A program made the position numbers and the translations under genes. Below, in pieces: positions 26,761 to 35,625 of a DNA stretch of 64,000 nucleotides (position 1 is its first letter; each line of letters opens with the position of its first letter). Origin of the DNA: Roseofilum casamattae BLCC-M143 (lineage in GTDB: Bacteria > Cyanobacteriota > Cyanobacteriia > Cyanobacteriales > Desertifilaceae); contig NZ_JAQOSQ010000011.1 in assembly GCF_030068455.1 (NCBI RefSeq), positions 1-64,000 on the forward strand, given 5' to 3'. The notes under the pieces are model-generated. The model was not told the DNA's origin. It was given only the letters and a program-made list of their open reading frames with translations, and searched no databases.

Positions 26761-27789
26761 TTAGTCAAATCCGTTACCGACTTCTTTGATCTTTTCTAGC
26801 GCTTGGCGATCGGAATCTACCATTAATTTTACTAGCTCTTCAAAGGTAACTGACGGTTCCCAGCCTAACTTTTCTTTGGCTTTGCTCGGATCGCCAATTA
26901 ACAGATCCACCTCTGCCGGTCGCAGGTATTTCGGGTCGAACTCCACATAGTCGTTCCAGTCTAAACCGACATAAGTAAAAGCAATATCGAGAAACTCTCG
27001 GATCGAGTGGGTTTCATTGGTCGCAATCACATAATCATCGGGTTCGTCTTGCTGAAGCATCATCCACATGGCACGCACGTAGTCTTTAGCATACCCCCAA
27101 TCTCGTTTGGCATCGAGATTCCCCAGATACAGCTTTTTCTGCTTTCCGGCTTTAATGCGAGCTACAGCGCGAGTAATTTTGCGGGTGACAAAGGTTTCAC
27201 CGCGACGAGGAGATTCGTGGTTAAACAAGATTCCATTACAGGCAAAAAGATTGTAGGATTCCCGGTAATTAATGGTTTGCCAGTGGGCATAGACTTTCCC
27301 GCAGGAATATGGACTTCTTGGATAAAAGGGCGTTGTCTCTTTCTGAGGAACGTCCTGCACTTTACCGAACATCTCTGACGAACCGGCTTGGTAAAATTTC
27401 ACCTGGTTTCCAGTACGCTGCTGATAATCCCGAATCGCTTCCAGGAGACGCAACGTTCCCATTGCGACTGTATCCACCGTATATTCTGGAGAATCAAAAC
27501 TGACTCGCACGTGGGATTGAGCGCCCAAATTATAGACTTCATGGGGTTGGATTTCCTCCAAAATACGACCCAGGTTGGTGCCATCGGTCAGATCGCCATA
27601 GTGGAGAAAAAATCGGGCTTGCTCTTCGTGAGGATCGATGTAAATGTGGTCGATGCGATCGGTATTGAAGGTCGAACTGCGGCGGATGATTCCGTGAACT
27701 TCATAACCTTTCTCCAGTAAGAATTCACTGAGATAAGAGCCATCTTGACCGGTAATCCCAGTAATCAGCGATCGCTTGCGTTCTGTCAT
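26761..27789 (-). CDS. gmd: GDP-mannose 4,6-dehydratase
   Basis: First enzyme of GDP-fucose (or GDP-rhamnose) synthesis, an SDR with bound NADP. The 342-residue protein begins with [20 protein letters not shown] and carries the Tyr/Lys pair in [15 protein letters not shown] and the family segment [20 protein letters not shown]. The family usually has a small residue run YAVAK around the catalytic Tyr; here it is YSCGK, a mild variant. Pairs with the downstream fcl gene. Together they supply GDP-fucose to the sugar transferases and glycosyltransferase in the next 5 kb. Confidence 0.95.
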   Translation of the reverse strand: MTERKRSLITGITGQDGSYLSEFLLEKGYEVHGIIRRSSTFNTDRIDHIYIDPHEEQARFFLHYGDLTDGTNLGRILEEIQPHEVYNLGAQSHVRVSFDSPEYTVDTVAMGTLRLLEAIRDYQQRTGNQVKFYQAGSSEMFGKVQDVPQKETTPFYPRSPYSCGKVYAHWQTINYRESYNLFACNGILFNHESPRRGETFVTRKITRAVARIKAGKQKKLYLGNLDAKRDWGYAKDYVRAMWMMLQQDEPDDYVIATNETHSIREFLDIAFTYVGLDWNDYVEFDPKYLRPAEVDLLIGDPSKAKEKLGWEPSVTFEELVKLMVDSDRQALEKIKEVGNGFD

Positions 27790-28079
27790 CGGTAAATTGT
27801 CCTCGTCTCGTTTCGGTTCAGTTAATCCTATCCGATGCTAACTCTTAATTCCGGTTACCAGCTAGTCCCAACTTCCATGAAGGGTCGCTGGTTCTCGGAT
27901 TGAAGGTTGTTCGGAGTTCGGATTAATCTTTTCCTCTACTCGCTGGCATTTTCCTGACGGTTTTCGATCTTATTGAGTTGGAGAGCGCGAAAGTAATGGC
28001 CAAAAATAGAGCTGCGGGCAAAGTATAATCGCCCACAGCCCAATGGCTCCTCTTTTGGTCTGTCCGAGGCTAGTCGAGA

Positions 28080-28808
28080 TCAGTAGGCTCCGTTGCCTTT
28101 AGGGAAGATAACGACTCCAACGGTTTTGATTACGATCCAAAGATCCATCCAAATGTTCTTGAACGTGACATAGTACAGATCGATTTGAATGCGCCGAGGA
28201 TAGGGAATATCATTACGTCCCGAGACTTGCCAGAGTCCCGTAATTCCCGGTCTAATTGTTAATACTTTGTCAATGCTTTTACCGTATTTATACAGTTCTT
28301 CCGGAACTAAGGGGCGAGGTCCGACCACACTCATATCGCCCTTAAGGACATTCCAGAATTGCGGAAACTCATCTAAGCTCGTCATTCTGAGAAAGCTACC
28401 AATCCAAGTGATACGAGGATCGTGCTTGAGCTTAAAATCTTGCTCGAACTCGGCTCGCATCTGAGGAGATTTTGCCATCATTTCAGCAAGAACGCGATCG
28501 GCATTGGGGATCATCGTTCTAAATTTTATACATTTGAAAGGTTGATAATCTTTGCCTACCCGTTCTTGAACGTAAAAAACCGAACCGGGAGAACTACATA
28601 GGATTAACAATGCTAATCCTAGATAGACAGGGGAAAACACGATTAAAACCGTCAGCGAGAATAGAATATCAAACCCTCGCTTGAAAAACTCTCCATTGAG
28701 ACCGATCGCAAGACTCGAACGTCTAGCTCTAAGTCGTCGAGGACGAAAACCCCGTTTGACATAGATTCGAGCAGTCTTGCCAGAGACAAATTGACTCTCA
28801 GCAGTCAT
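28080..28808 (-). CDS. Polyprenyl-phosphate sugar-1-phosphate transferase (initiating, WcaJ-type core)
   Basis: Initiates repeat-unit assembly by transferring a sugar phosphate to undecaprenyl phosphate at the inner membrane. The 242-residue protein has one membrane segment (DILFSLTVLIVFSPVYLGLA), the KFRTM motif, SLDEFPQFWNVLKGDMSVVG, PRPLVPEE and GITGLWQVSGRND, and ends in GNGAY. It lacks the N-terminal multi-span and CoA-binding-like regions of full-length WcaJ, so it is the minimal catalytic form. A second, divergent paralogue lies at 31784. About 290 bp separate it from gmd. Confidence 0.9.
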   Translation of the reverse strand: MTAESQFVSGKTARIYVKRGFRPRRLRARRSSLAIGLNGEFFKRGFDILFSLTVLIVFSPVYLGLALLILCSSPGSVFYVQERVGKDYQPFKCIKFRTMIPNADRVLAEMMAKSPQMRAEFEQDFKLKHDPRITWIGSFLRMTSLDEFPQFWNVLKGDMSVVGPRPLVPEELYKYGKSIDKVLTIRPGITGLWQVSGRNDIPYPRRIQIDLYYVTFKNIWMDLWIVIKTVGVVIFPKGNGAY

Positions 28809-28900
28809 CTTACTCCTCTATTTCACACCACACACACACCATCATCATAAAGCCACTGACCGCTAATCAGAAGAATTTGATTCTAATTCTTCGACAATTT

Positions 28901-30046
28901 TCAATAAAGGTCGGGAAAACTTGAGGTGCTCGACTGCCCAAATGCTGCATAGGAGCGTTCTAGGAGTTGTTGGTAGCGCTCTTGAAAGACTTTAGTGTCA
29001 AACTCGCGAGCATGGGCATAGATGCGTTCGGGGTTAAACTGAAGTGTCTCAAACCGGTTCGTTATTTCCACTAACGACTCTGGGGTTTGTTCGGGGAATA
29101 ATAGCCCAGTTACGCGATCGCGGACGGTTTCGAGAGCACCACCTTTTCCATAAGCGATCGCCGGAGTCCCGCAGGCTTGAGCTTCGACCACCGCCATACC
29201 AAAATCCTCACAAGCGGCATAGACAAATGCTTTTGCTCGACTCATATAGTCAGCCACGACCTCATTGGGTTGGAAACCGAGAAAGGTAATATTCGGTTTG
29301 GCCATTTCTTGCAGTGCTTCTAAATCCGGCCCCGTACCGATAACTACGAGGTTACGCCCGAGTTGGTTAAATGCACGAACAATTAACGAGACTTGTTTGT
29401 AACTGACGAGGCGAGAAACTGTCAGGTAGAATTCTTCCTTATCGGCTCGAAACGGAAAGCGATCGCAATGAATCGGCGGGTAAATGACATCGGCCTGACG
29501 GCGATAGCAGCGCCAAATTCGCCGTGCGGTGTAGTTCGAGTTGGCAACGAAGCGATCCACTCGATTGGCAGAGATAACATCCCAGAGGCGCAATTTATGT
29601 AGAATATAGCGGCTGGCAATCCCTGGCAGTCCCCGACCCAGAGCGCTGCGGTTGAGATAGTCAAAGGTTAAGTCCCAAGCATAGCGCATGGGAGTGTGGC
29701 AATAACAGAGATGAAATTGTCCCGGACGAGTTAGAACGCCTTTGGCAACGGCGTGAGACGAGGAAAGGATAATATCGTAGTCTCGCAAGTCAAGCTGTTC
29801 GATCGCTAGAGGCAATAAAGGTAAATAGTTTTGCACGCCGCGACGAGCCAAGGGAAACTGCTGTAAAAAGGTAGTGCCGATTTTCCGTTGGTATAAGTAG
29901 CTCTCCGGATTGGTTGATTCAAAATCAATCAGAGCATAGAGATCCGCATCAATCTGCTCGAGAATTTCGCGAACAACCAGTTCCGATCCCCCAGTAGCTA
30001 GAGGGGTTAACCATTCATGAACGAGGGCATATTTGGGTTCAGGCAC
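28901..30046 (-). CDS. Glycosyltransferase family 4 protein
   Basis: Retaining GT-B glycosyltransferase of 381 residues for polysaccharide chain extension. The N-terminal domain includes WLTPLATGGSELVVREIL and CYCHTPMRYAWDLTF; the C-terminal nucleotide-sugar site is VYAACEDFGMAVVEAQACGTP followed by AIAYGKGGALE, with the EX7E Glu residues in place. Upstream of the initiating sugar transferase on the same strand, 92 bp apart. Donor sugar cannot be told; mannosyl- or fucosyltransfer would fit the gmd-fcl pair. Confidence 0.9.
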   Translation of the reverse strand: MPEPKYALVHEWLTPLATGGSELVVREILEQIDADLYALIDFESTNPESYLYQRKIGTTFLQQFPLARRGVQNYLPLLPLAIEQLDLRDYDIILSSSHAVAKGVLTRPGQFHLCYCHTPMRYAWDLTFDYLNRSALGRGLPGIASRYILHKLRLWDVISANRVDRFVANSNYTARRIWRCYRRQADVIYPPIHCDRFPFRADKEEFYLTVSRLVSYKQVSLIVRAFNQLGRNLVVIGTGPDLEALQEMAKPNITFLGFQPNEVVADYMSRAKAFVYAACEDFGMAVVEAQACGTPAIAYGKGGALETVRDRVTGLLFPEQTPESLVEITNRFETLQFNPERIYAHAREFDTKVFQERYQQLLERSYAAFGQSSTSSFPDLY

Positions 30047-30183
30047 GATCTATTTTCTGGGAATAGTGGAGCAAATGGGGAAGAGGTTTCCCAAACTATC
30101 GGACGAGGCCGAGATCGTCTCTCTCGTCTGCGACTCTATTAAACCCGAGTTTGGGCCAGTCGCTTTGTCCCCATTGCCCGACA

Positions 30184-30570
30184 TTAATCTTGAATATATT
30201 CGCTGCCATGAATCAGGGCATATTCGGCACGAACTAATTCTCGTCCTAAATAAGCAGCATGATCGAACATGGTGACCGCACAGGGAGGGTCTTCTTCAAA
30301 AAGTTTGACACACATTTCTTTCGCCGTCCGAGCAGTATAAACCGTTTCTGCGGTGCGTTCGACCTTGCCTTTGGCAGGAATCACTTTCCCCGTGTCGGGA
30401 TCGACGGCTAATCCGCGATCGTTGATAGTATTGGTGAAATGTTTGGCGCAAATCAGTCTGGCATCCCGGTCGAGATAAATAATGAAATAGCCTCCCGGAT
30501 CGAGGGCAATGTATCGCCCGGAAAGGCGATCGTCAATAGTCGTAATCTGTTGTGCAAGATCGGTCATCAA
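30184..30570 (-). CDS. DUF4346 family protein
   Basis: A 128-residue protein of the DUF4346 family, nearly universal in cyanobacteria and also found fused to dihydropteroate-synthase-like proteins in archaea. The recognisable segments are LDPGGYFIIYLDRDARLICAK, KVERTAETVYTARTAKEMCV and MFDHAAYLGRELVRAEYALI. No signal peptide or membrane segment is visible. It stands alone between the glycosyltransferase gene and the divergent galE. Function has not been assigned; being highly conserved, it is probably housekeeping rather than part of the polysaccharide cluster. Confidence 0.85.
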   Translation of the reverse strand: MMTDLAQQITTIDDRLSGRYIALDPGGYFIIYLDRDARLICAKHFTNTINDRGLAVDPDTGKVIPAKGKVERTAETVYTARTAKEMCVKLFEEDPPCAVTMFDHAAYLGRELVRAEYALIHGSEYIQD

Positions 30571-30751
30571 AATTTTGGGGCATATCCATCAGTAAAATGA
30601 GAAGGGATGCGAGAGTAGTCAAATTCAGTTGAGTCACCTCGCTCCTTCTTTTGTCTAGTGTACGAGCGATTGGCGAACAGCTGCGATCGAGATTCCCATT
30701 CAGGAATAGGCAACTACTTCAAACTCATTCGCGATACGAGGATTTTTTTAG

Positions 30752-31753
30752 GTGGCGAAACAAAAACCAACAATTTTAGTGACTGGTGGTGCGGGATATA
30801 TTGGTTCCCATGCCGTGTTAGCCTTGCAGCAAGCGGGCTATGAGGCGATTATTCTCGATAATCTCAGCTACGGTCATCGAGATTTAGTGGAAGATGTTCT
30901 GAAGGTTCCTCTTATTGTTGGGGAAACTAGCGATCGCTCTCTCCTCCAGCAAATCTTCCAAACTTATCCTATCGCTGCGGTAATGCATTTTGCTGCCTTT
31001 ATTGCGGTTGGGGAGTCGGTAAGTCAACCGGGAAAGTATTACGAGAATAATGTCAGTGCGACTCTCGCCTTACTCGAAGCGATGCTGTCCGCTGGGATAA
31101 AGACCTTTGTCTTTTCTTCTACCTGCGCCATTTATGGCGAACCAGAAACAGTTCCTATTCCCGAAGATCATCGCCATCATCCCATGAGTCCCTATGCGGC
31201 GAGCAAGGCTATGGTAGAGCGAATTTTGACGGATTTCGATCGCGCTTATGGTTTAAAGTCGGTTCGCTTCCGCTATTTTAATGCTGCCGGAGCCGAACCG
31301 GAGGGCAGATTGGGCGAAGATCATCATCCCGAAACTCATTTAATTCCATTAGCGCTGCATACCGCTCTGGGAAAACGAGAGACTCTCTCGATTTTTGGCA
31401 CGGACTACGATACCGAAGATGGTACTTGCGTGCGCGACTATATCCACGTTAGCGATCTCGCTCAAGCTCATGTCTTGGGCTTAGAATACCTGTTGCAGGG
31501 GAATGAGAGCGAAGTGTTTAATCTCGGCAATGGCAATGGATTTTCCGTGCGCCAGGTTATTGAAACGGCGCGTCAAGTTACCGGACGAGAGATTAAAGCC
31601 GTGGAATGCGATCGCCGTCCGGGCGACCCCCCTATTCTGGTGGGGAGCAGCACCAAAGCGCAACAACTCCTCCATTGGAAAGCTAAATATCCCGATCTAG
31701 AGACTATTATTCGCCATGCTTGGCAATGGCATCAAATGCGACATGGATCTTAG
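30752..31753 (+). CDS. galE: UDP-glucose 4-epimerase
   Basis: Interconverts UDP-glucose and UDP-galactose, supplying galactose for surface glycans. The 333-residue SDR protein has VTGGAGYIGSHAVLALQQAG, the motif FSSTCAIYGEP and the catalytic Tyr-Lys pair SPYAASKAMVERI, and the family-typical FRYFNAAGAEPEG. The start is GTG, ten to twelve bases after CGAGG; no ATG fits better. It is the only plus-strand gene in the polysaccharide region, converging on the second sugar transferase. Confidence 0.95.
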   Translation: MAKQKPTILVTGGAGYIGSHAVLALQQAGYEAIILDNLSYGHRDLVEDVLKVPLIVGETSDRSLLQQIFQTYPIAAVMHFAAFIAVGESVSQPGKYYENNVSATLALLEAMLSAGIKTFVFSSTCAIYGEPETVPIPEDHRHHPMSPYAASKAMVERILTDFDRAYGLKSVRFRYFNAAGAEPEGRLGEDHHPETHLIPLALHTALGKRETLSIFGTDYDTEDGTCVRDYIHVSDLAQAHVLGLEYLLQGNESEVFNLGNGNGFSVRQVIETARQVTGREIKAVECDRRPGDPPILVGSSTKAQQLLHWKAKYPDLETIIRHAWQWHQMRHGS

Positions 31754-31783
31754 AGGCGATAGCCATCTCTTGTCCATGGGAGC

Positions 31784-32452
31784 CTAGTAAGCCCCCGTAC
31801 GATCCAATACGACCTGAATCGTTTGCAGGATGATGTAGAGATCGTAAAGGGGGCTCCACAACGACTGATACTGCAAATCTAGGTCAACAATCTCTTCAAA
31901 ATCCTCAATTGACGATCGCCCGCTTACTTGCCATTGTCCCGTGATGCCCGGTTTGACATCCAACCTGCGCCAATGGTGGGGTTGATAGCGAATCACTTCA
32001 TCGCGAAGAGGGGGGCGAGTTCCCACTAAGCTCATCTGTCCGAGCAAAACATTCCAGAATTGGGGAAATTCATCTAAACTGGTTCGCCGTAAAAACTTGC
32101 CCACTCGGGTAATTCGAGGATCGGACTTGTTTTTGAAGATTAATCCTCGAGCATCGTTGGTAACATGAGATTTCAAACCTTCGGCATTGTTCGCCATGGA
32201 GCGAAATTTATACATAGTGAAGGGTTGTCCTCGCAGTCCATATCGCCGTTGACTGAAGAAAATTGGCCCGGGACTGTCGAGCTTAATGGCGATCGCGATT
32301 GGGATAAAGACAACCCCTAGCAACATTAAACCAACTAGACTGCCGAGAATATCTATACTTCGCTTTATCGGACAGTCGATCGAAGGATGAGACAATTGAG
32401 GTAAAGCAGTGGCAAACGCCCAAGCCGACTTATTACAACTATTACTGTTCAT
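31784..32452 (-). CDS. Polyprenyl-phosphate sugar-1-phosphate transferase, second copy
   Basis: A 222-residue initiating sugar transferase, paralogous to the one at 28080. Motifs: KRSIDILGSLVGLMLLGVVF (single membrane segment), MYKFRSMANNAEG, TSLDEFPQFWNVLLGQMSLV followed by GTRPPLRDE, and GITGQWQVSGRSS, ending RTGAY. The core GTRPP replaces the GPRPL of the other copy, and sugar specificity probably differs, so the locus may start two glycans. It ends 30 bp from the convergent galE. Confidence 0.88.
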   Translation of the reverse strand: MNSNSCNKSAWAFATALPQLSHPSIDCPIKRSIDILGSLVGLMLLGVVFIPIAIAIKLDSPGPIFFSQRRYGLRGQPFTMYKFRSMANNAEGLKSHVTNDARGLIFKNKSDPRITRVGKFLRRTSLDEFPQFWNVLLGQMSLVGTRPPLRDEVIRYQPHHWRRLDVKPGITGQWQVSGRSSIEDFEEIVDLDLQYQSLWSPLYDLYIILQTIQVVLDRTGAY

Positions 32453-32991
32453 AGCAGTTTGCTCGATGGGTGATGAGGTTAGCCGTTTCTTCCCGATACT
32501 GCTAATGTAAGTTGAGGATTATGACTTTGGATACCGTCGATCGCCAAGCTTATTCAACTCTTCACAATTTCAGCCAGATTGCCCGATTTTGATGAAGTTT
32601 TGATGAAGTTTTTTCCTTTGAGGAACTTAGGCTTTACACTGAGATTCGATCTGACCCATTGTAAGAACGATACCGAATTTCAACGAATGTTCGAGCTATA
32701 TCCAAAAAAATACTGGGATTAGATGTCCCGCTAGAAGCAACGATCGCTCCATCTGGAGCCATAGCTGCCATAGCTTTAGTTAGGGCCTCCCTCATTTGGC
32801 TAACGATCCGGGCGAGCATCAGAGAGCAACGATCTCGATCCTATCCTTTGGTGGCATTCTCGGTTCCGTAGCGTCCATTGCCACTTAGAGTTAATCCTCT
32901 TAAACTGGGGTTATTCCGATAAGTCTAGAATGTTCTCCAATGTTCCCATTCTCCCGAACGTGACTGACCACACAACCTATTACGATTCCCA
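32453..32991. other. Intergenic region between sugar transferase and hypothetical gene
   Basis: These 539 bases contain no clear gene. The repeated string GATGAAGTTTT at about 32590-32613 is a short direct duplication. A small minus-strand frame (32634-32819) has a weak resemblance to glycoside hydrolase family 15 and is listed separately. A HIP1-like site and several short AT tracts are otherwise all that is seen. Confidence 0.5.
32634..32819 (-). pseudogene. Possible remnant of a GH15 glucoamylase-like gene
   Basis: A 61-codon frame encodes MREALTKAMAAMAPDGAIVA followed by SSGTSNP. In bacterial glucoamylases a segment of this type (PDGAVIASPSxxxPxY) opens the catalytic barrel. The homology stops after about 30 residues and the expected tryptophan-arginine-aspartate run is missing, so if real it is a decayed scrap. 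The call rests on one short match and could be chance. Confidence 0.2.
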
Positions 32992-33570
32992 ATGGATAGC
33001 GCTCGGCACAATGCTAACTTTCCCCGCCCTCAAATGTCTGGGCTTGCACCAAAAGCGGCCAAGTCCAGACATTTGAGGAAAGTAGAACCAATCGCAAACT
33101 CGATCCGAAACAATTTTGGTCAAATGGTGGTAGAGGTGCCAGATTCCGATTCTTCAAAAATTATCAGTCAGCTAAAATCGGGACAATTGCTGACCGTGAG
33201 CAAGAGTCGTCGTAATGGGTTGATCGTATACAAACCCCATTATGCCGAATTTGCCGGCCCGGGAGCGGCAGTCGGCGGTTCGTGCGATCTTGATTGTTAT
33301 GGAGTGTATCCGGTTGGTAATCTAGATTTAGTATCTCCCGATACTTTAGAAGATCGGCAGCGAGCATTTGCGACTCGATTACAGTGGGTAAAGTTTACGA
33401 ATAAATTTACGAATCACAGCAATCCTCTCGATCGAGCTCAAGGCATCTTACAGCATTTTGAAGCATTTTTTGGCGCAAAAACGGTCGCAACAATACCCGA
33501 TATTGCGTTTGCTTTGATGGTTGGCGTTTTCCCTCAGACCATTGAGAAAGCGCGATCGCTGACCAAATAG
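32992..33570 (+). CDS. Conserved cyanobacterial hypothetical protein
   Basis: A 192-residue protein of unknown function. The N-terminal 40 residues are basic and low in conservation; from about residue 44 (MVVEVPDSDSSKIISQL) the sequence becomes globular, ending in a helix pair (ILQHFEAFFGAKTVATIPDI and ALMVGVFPQTIEKARSL). A GSCDLDCYGVYP segment has two Cys. Met45 (33124) is a plausible alternative start; if used, the long hairpin at 33028 would fall in the untranslated leader. The gene precedes isiA by 250 bp on the same strand, with a separate Fur-type promoter between, so it is probably not part of the isi operon. Confidence 0.6.
   Translation: MDSARHNANFPRPQMSGLAPKAAKSRHLRKVEPIANSIRNNFGQMVVEVPDSDSSKIISQLKSGQLLTVSKSRRNGLIVYKPHYAEFAGPGAAVGGSCDLDCYGVYPVGNLDLVSPDTLEDRQRAFATRLQWVKFTNKFTNHSNPLDRAQGILQHFEAFFGAKTVATIPDIAFALMVGVFPQTIEKARSLTK
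33028..33078. repeat. Perfect 14-bp inverted repeat
   Basis: CCTCAAATGTCTGG at 33028-33041 is repeated inverted as CCAGACATTTGAGG at 33065-33078, giving a perfect 14-bp stem and a 23-base loop. It falls at codons 13-29 of the hypothetical gene if the first ATG is used, or in its leader if Met45 starts translation. No T run follows, so it is not a standard terminator. Confidence 0.8.
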
Positions 33571-33735
33571 TGGGGACATGCGATCGCATCTCTCCCATAC
33601 CAATGCAGTAGATTAAGCCTCGGTATTTGTGGAGCATTTGGTTAATTGTTTGCTCTAAATCGCGGTCAAAGATGTCGCGATCGCTCGAATTTCTGCGATC
33701 GCCATCCATCTTCACAAAACTTTACATTATTCTTA

Positions 33736-33764
33736 TTGACAATAATTATGAACTAGCGTTCAAT
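33736..33764 (+). promoter_or_regulatory. Fur-regulated promoter of isiAB
   Basis: A perfect -35 hexamer TTGACA (33736-33741) is followed after 17 bases by TTCAAT (33759-33764), a fair -10. Overlapping the -35 lies TGACAATAATTATGA (33737-33751), which matches the 7-1-7 Fur consensus TGATAATnATTATCA at all but two of its 14 specified positions. The site is about 60 bases before the isiA ATG. Iron-loaded Fur bound here would block RNA polymerase, giving induction upon iron starvation as known for isiA in other cyanobacteria. Confidence 0.75.
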
Positions 33765-33823
33765 AGGAAACTGTTGAAAGTAATTCTCAATTACTGCGCT
33801 ACTCTTACCGTATTCACGATCCT

Positions 33824-34852
33824 ATGCAAACTTACGATAATCCCAAAGTCACCTACGACTGGTGGGCGGGCAATGCCCGGTTTGCCAACCTTTCAGGACT
33901 CTTCATCGCAGCTCACGTCGCTCAAGCTGCTCTCATCGCCTTTTGGGCTGGAGCCTTCACCCTATTTGAAATCTCTGCATTCGATGCGAGCCAACCTTTA
34001 GGGGAACAAGGACTCATCCTGCTGCCCCACTTAGCAACCCTCGGATGGGGAATTGGCGACGGAGGAACCATTGTCGATACCTACCCCTACTTCGTCATTG
34101 GAGCCATTCACCTGATTTCCTCCGCAGTGCTCGGAGCAGGTGGCTTATTCCATGCCTTCAAAGCTCCTGCAGATCTCAGTAGCACGAAAGGTACTGCAAA
34201 TAATTTTCATTTTGACTGGGATAATCCCAAACAGTTAGGACTAATCTTAGGACATCACCTACTCTTCCTCGGTGCCGGAGCCTTAGTCCTAGCCGGAAAA
34301 GCCATGTACTGGGGCGGACTCTATGACAGCACGACTCAAACCGTCCGCGTCATCTCCAACCCCACCCTCGATCCCTTCATCATCTATGGCTACCAAACTC
34401 ACTTCGCCAGCATTACCAGCCTGGAAGACTTAGTCGGCGGTCATATTTTCGTCGGTCTCATGCTCATCGGTGGCGGAGTATGGCACATCTTGGTTCCCCC
34501 AATGGGCTGGGCGAAAAACGTCCTGACCTTCTCTGGAGAAGCAATCCTTTCCTATTCCCTCGGAGGCATCGCCCTCGCTGGATTCGTCGCCGCTTACTTC
34601 TGTGGGGTCAACACATTAGCTTATCCAGTCGAGTTTTACGGTCCGGTTTTGGAAGTGAAATTAGGAATTGTTCCTTACTTTGCCGATACCATTAACCTTC
34701 CCGAAGGCGCTCATACGGCACGGTGTTGGTTGGCAAATGCGCACTTCTTCCTCGCCTTCTTCTTCTTGCAAGGTCATCTGTGGCACGCCCTACGAGCCAT
34801 TGGATTTGACTTCCGTCGCGTCGAACAAGCGCTGAATGCGGTGGAAGGCTAA
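33824..34852 (+). CDS. isiA: Iron-stress chlorophyll-binding protein IsiA (CP43')
   Basis: Six-helix thylakoid chlorophyll protein that forms antenna rings around photosystem I under iron limitation. The 342-residue protein begins [20 protein letters not shown] and matches CP43 but lacks the large lumenal loop E, which is what separates IsiA from PsbC. Conserved histidines for chlorophyll are in [51 protein letters not shown] and [18 protein letters not shown]. It is directly behind the Fur-box promoter and ahead of isiB, with a terminator hairpin between. No second isiA/pcb-like gene is present in the window. Confidence 0.97.
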   Translation: MQTYDNPKVTYDWWAGNARFANLSGLFIAAHVAQAALIAFWAGAFTLFEISAFDASQPLGEQGLILLPHLATLGWGIGDGGTIVDTYPYFVIGAIHLISSAVLGAGGLFHAFKAPADLSSTKGTANNFHFDWDNPKQLGLILGHHLLFLGAGALVLAGKAMYWGGLYDSTTQTVRVISNPTLDPFIIYGYQTHFASITSLEDLVGGHIFVGLMLIGGGVWHILVPPMGWAKNVLTFSGEAILSYSLGGIALAGFVAAYFCGVNTLAYPVEFYGPVLEVKLGIVPYFADTINLPEGAHTARCWLANAHFFLAFFFLQGHLWHALRAIGFDFRRVEQALNAVEG

Positions 34853-34918
34853 GTTTGCAACTGTTCGGTCATGGCTAAACGACTGAACCACTAGTTTTGA
34901 TTCTCTCCTCTTTAGATG

Positions 34919-34963
34919 GAGGGGTTTCGGGAAAAGCTTCCGAATGTGAAACCCCTCTTTTTT
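34919..34963 (+). terminator. Rho-independent terminator between isiA and isiB
   Basis: GAGGGGTTTC (34919-34928) pairs perfectly with GAAACCCCTC (34948-34957), extended inward by CGG/CCG, and is followed by TTTTTTC. Partial read-through here would give abundant isiA mRNA and less isiAB mRNA, as reported for other cyanobacteria. Confidence 0.88.
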
Positions 34964-35010
34964 CTTTTCCTATTTCTCAATCTCTCAGTCATTATCTATT
35001 CTCATCAATC

Positions 35011-35535
35011 ATGGCAAAAATTGGATTATTTTACGGAACTCAAACTGGCAAAACTGAATCGGCAGCCGAAGAAATTCAAAAAGAGTTTGGTGGCGATGAT
35101 GTGGTTGCTATCAAAGATATTGCCGATAGCGTACCTAGCGATTTAGATTCCTACGACTGTTTAATTATCGGTTCTCCGACTTGGAATGTAGGCGATTTAG
35201 TCGATTCTTGGGATTCGTTCTACAACGACGAACTCGGTAGCATGAACTTCAGCGGGAAGAAAGTCGCGTATTTCGGTACGGGCGACCAGTTTGGCTATGC
35301 AGACAACTTCCAAGATGCGATCGGAATGTTGGAGGAAAAAATTTCCAGCTTAGGCGGTCAAACTGTTGGATATTGGCCGCGAGGCACGGAAGACGACTAC
35401 GATTTTAATGAATCGAAAGCTTTAAGAGGCGATAAGTTTGTCGGATTAGCGCTCGACGACGACAATCAAGAAGAGAAAAGCGAAGAACGGATTAAAGCTT
35501 GGGTGGCTCAGTTGAAAGGAGAATTTGGCGTCTAA
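35011..35535 (+). CDS. isiB: Flavodoxin IsiB
   Basis: FMN protein that replaces ferredoxin as electron carrier from photosystem I when iron is short. The 174-residue long-chain flavodoxin starts MAKIGLFYGTQTGKTES with the phosphate-binding loop TQTGKT. The flavin-flanking loops are IGSPTWNVGD (Trp) and GTGDQFGYADNFQD (Tyr). The open frame extends 38 residues upstream through the terminator region, but only the ATG at 35011 gives the conserved start. Second gene of the iron-stress operon. Confidence 0.97.
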   Translation: MAKIGLFYGTQTGKTESAAEEIQKEFGGDDVVAIKDIADSVPSDLDSYDCLIIGSPTWNVGDLVDSWDSFYNDELGSMNFSGKKVAYFGTGDQFGYADNFQDAIGMLEEKISSLGGQTVGYWPRGTEDDYDFNESKALRGDKFVGLALDDDNQEEKSEERIKAWVAQLKGEFGV

Positions 35536-35625
35536 GACCGAACTATTTTCTCTCAAGGAGTGGCTAACTGCCCTCCTTGTTGCGATCGCCTTTAGCTGTT
35601 AATTTTCAGGAATAAATCACATCTT

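Noticed and set aside
27935-28079. About 48 open codons directly after the stop of the sugar transferase, in the same frame
   Set aside because: No start codon and no recognisable family; the frame probably stays open by chance after the stop.
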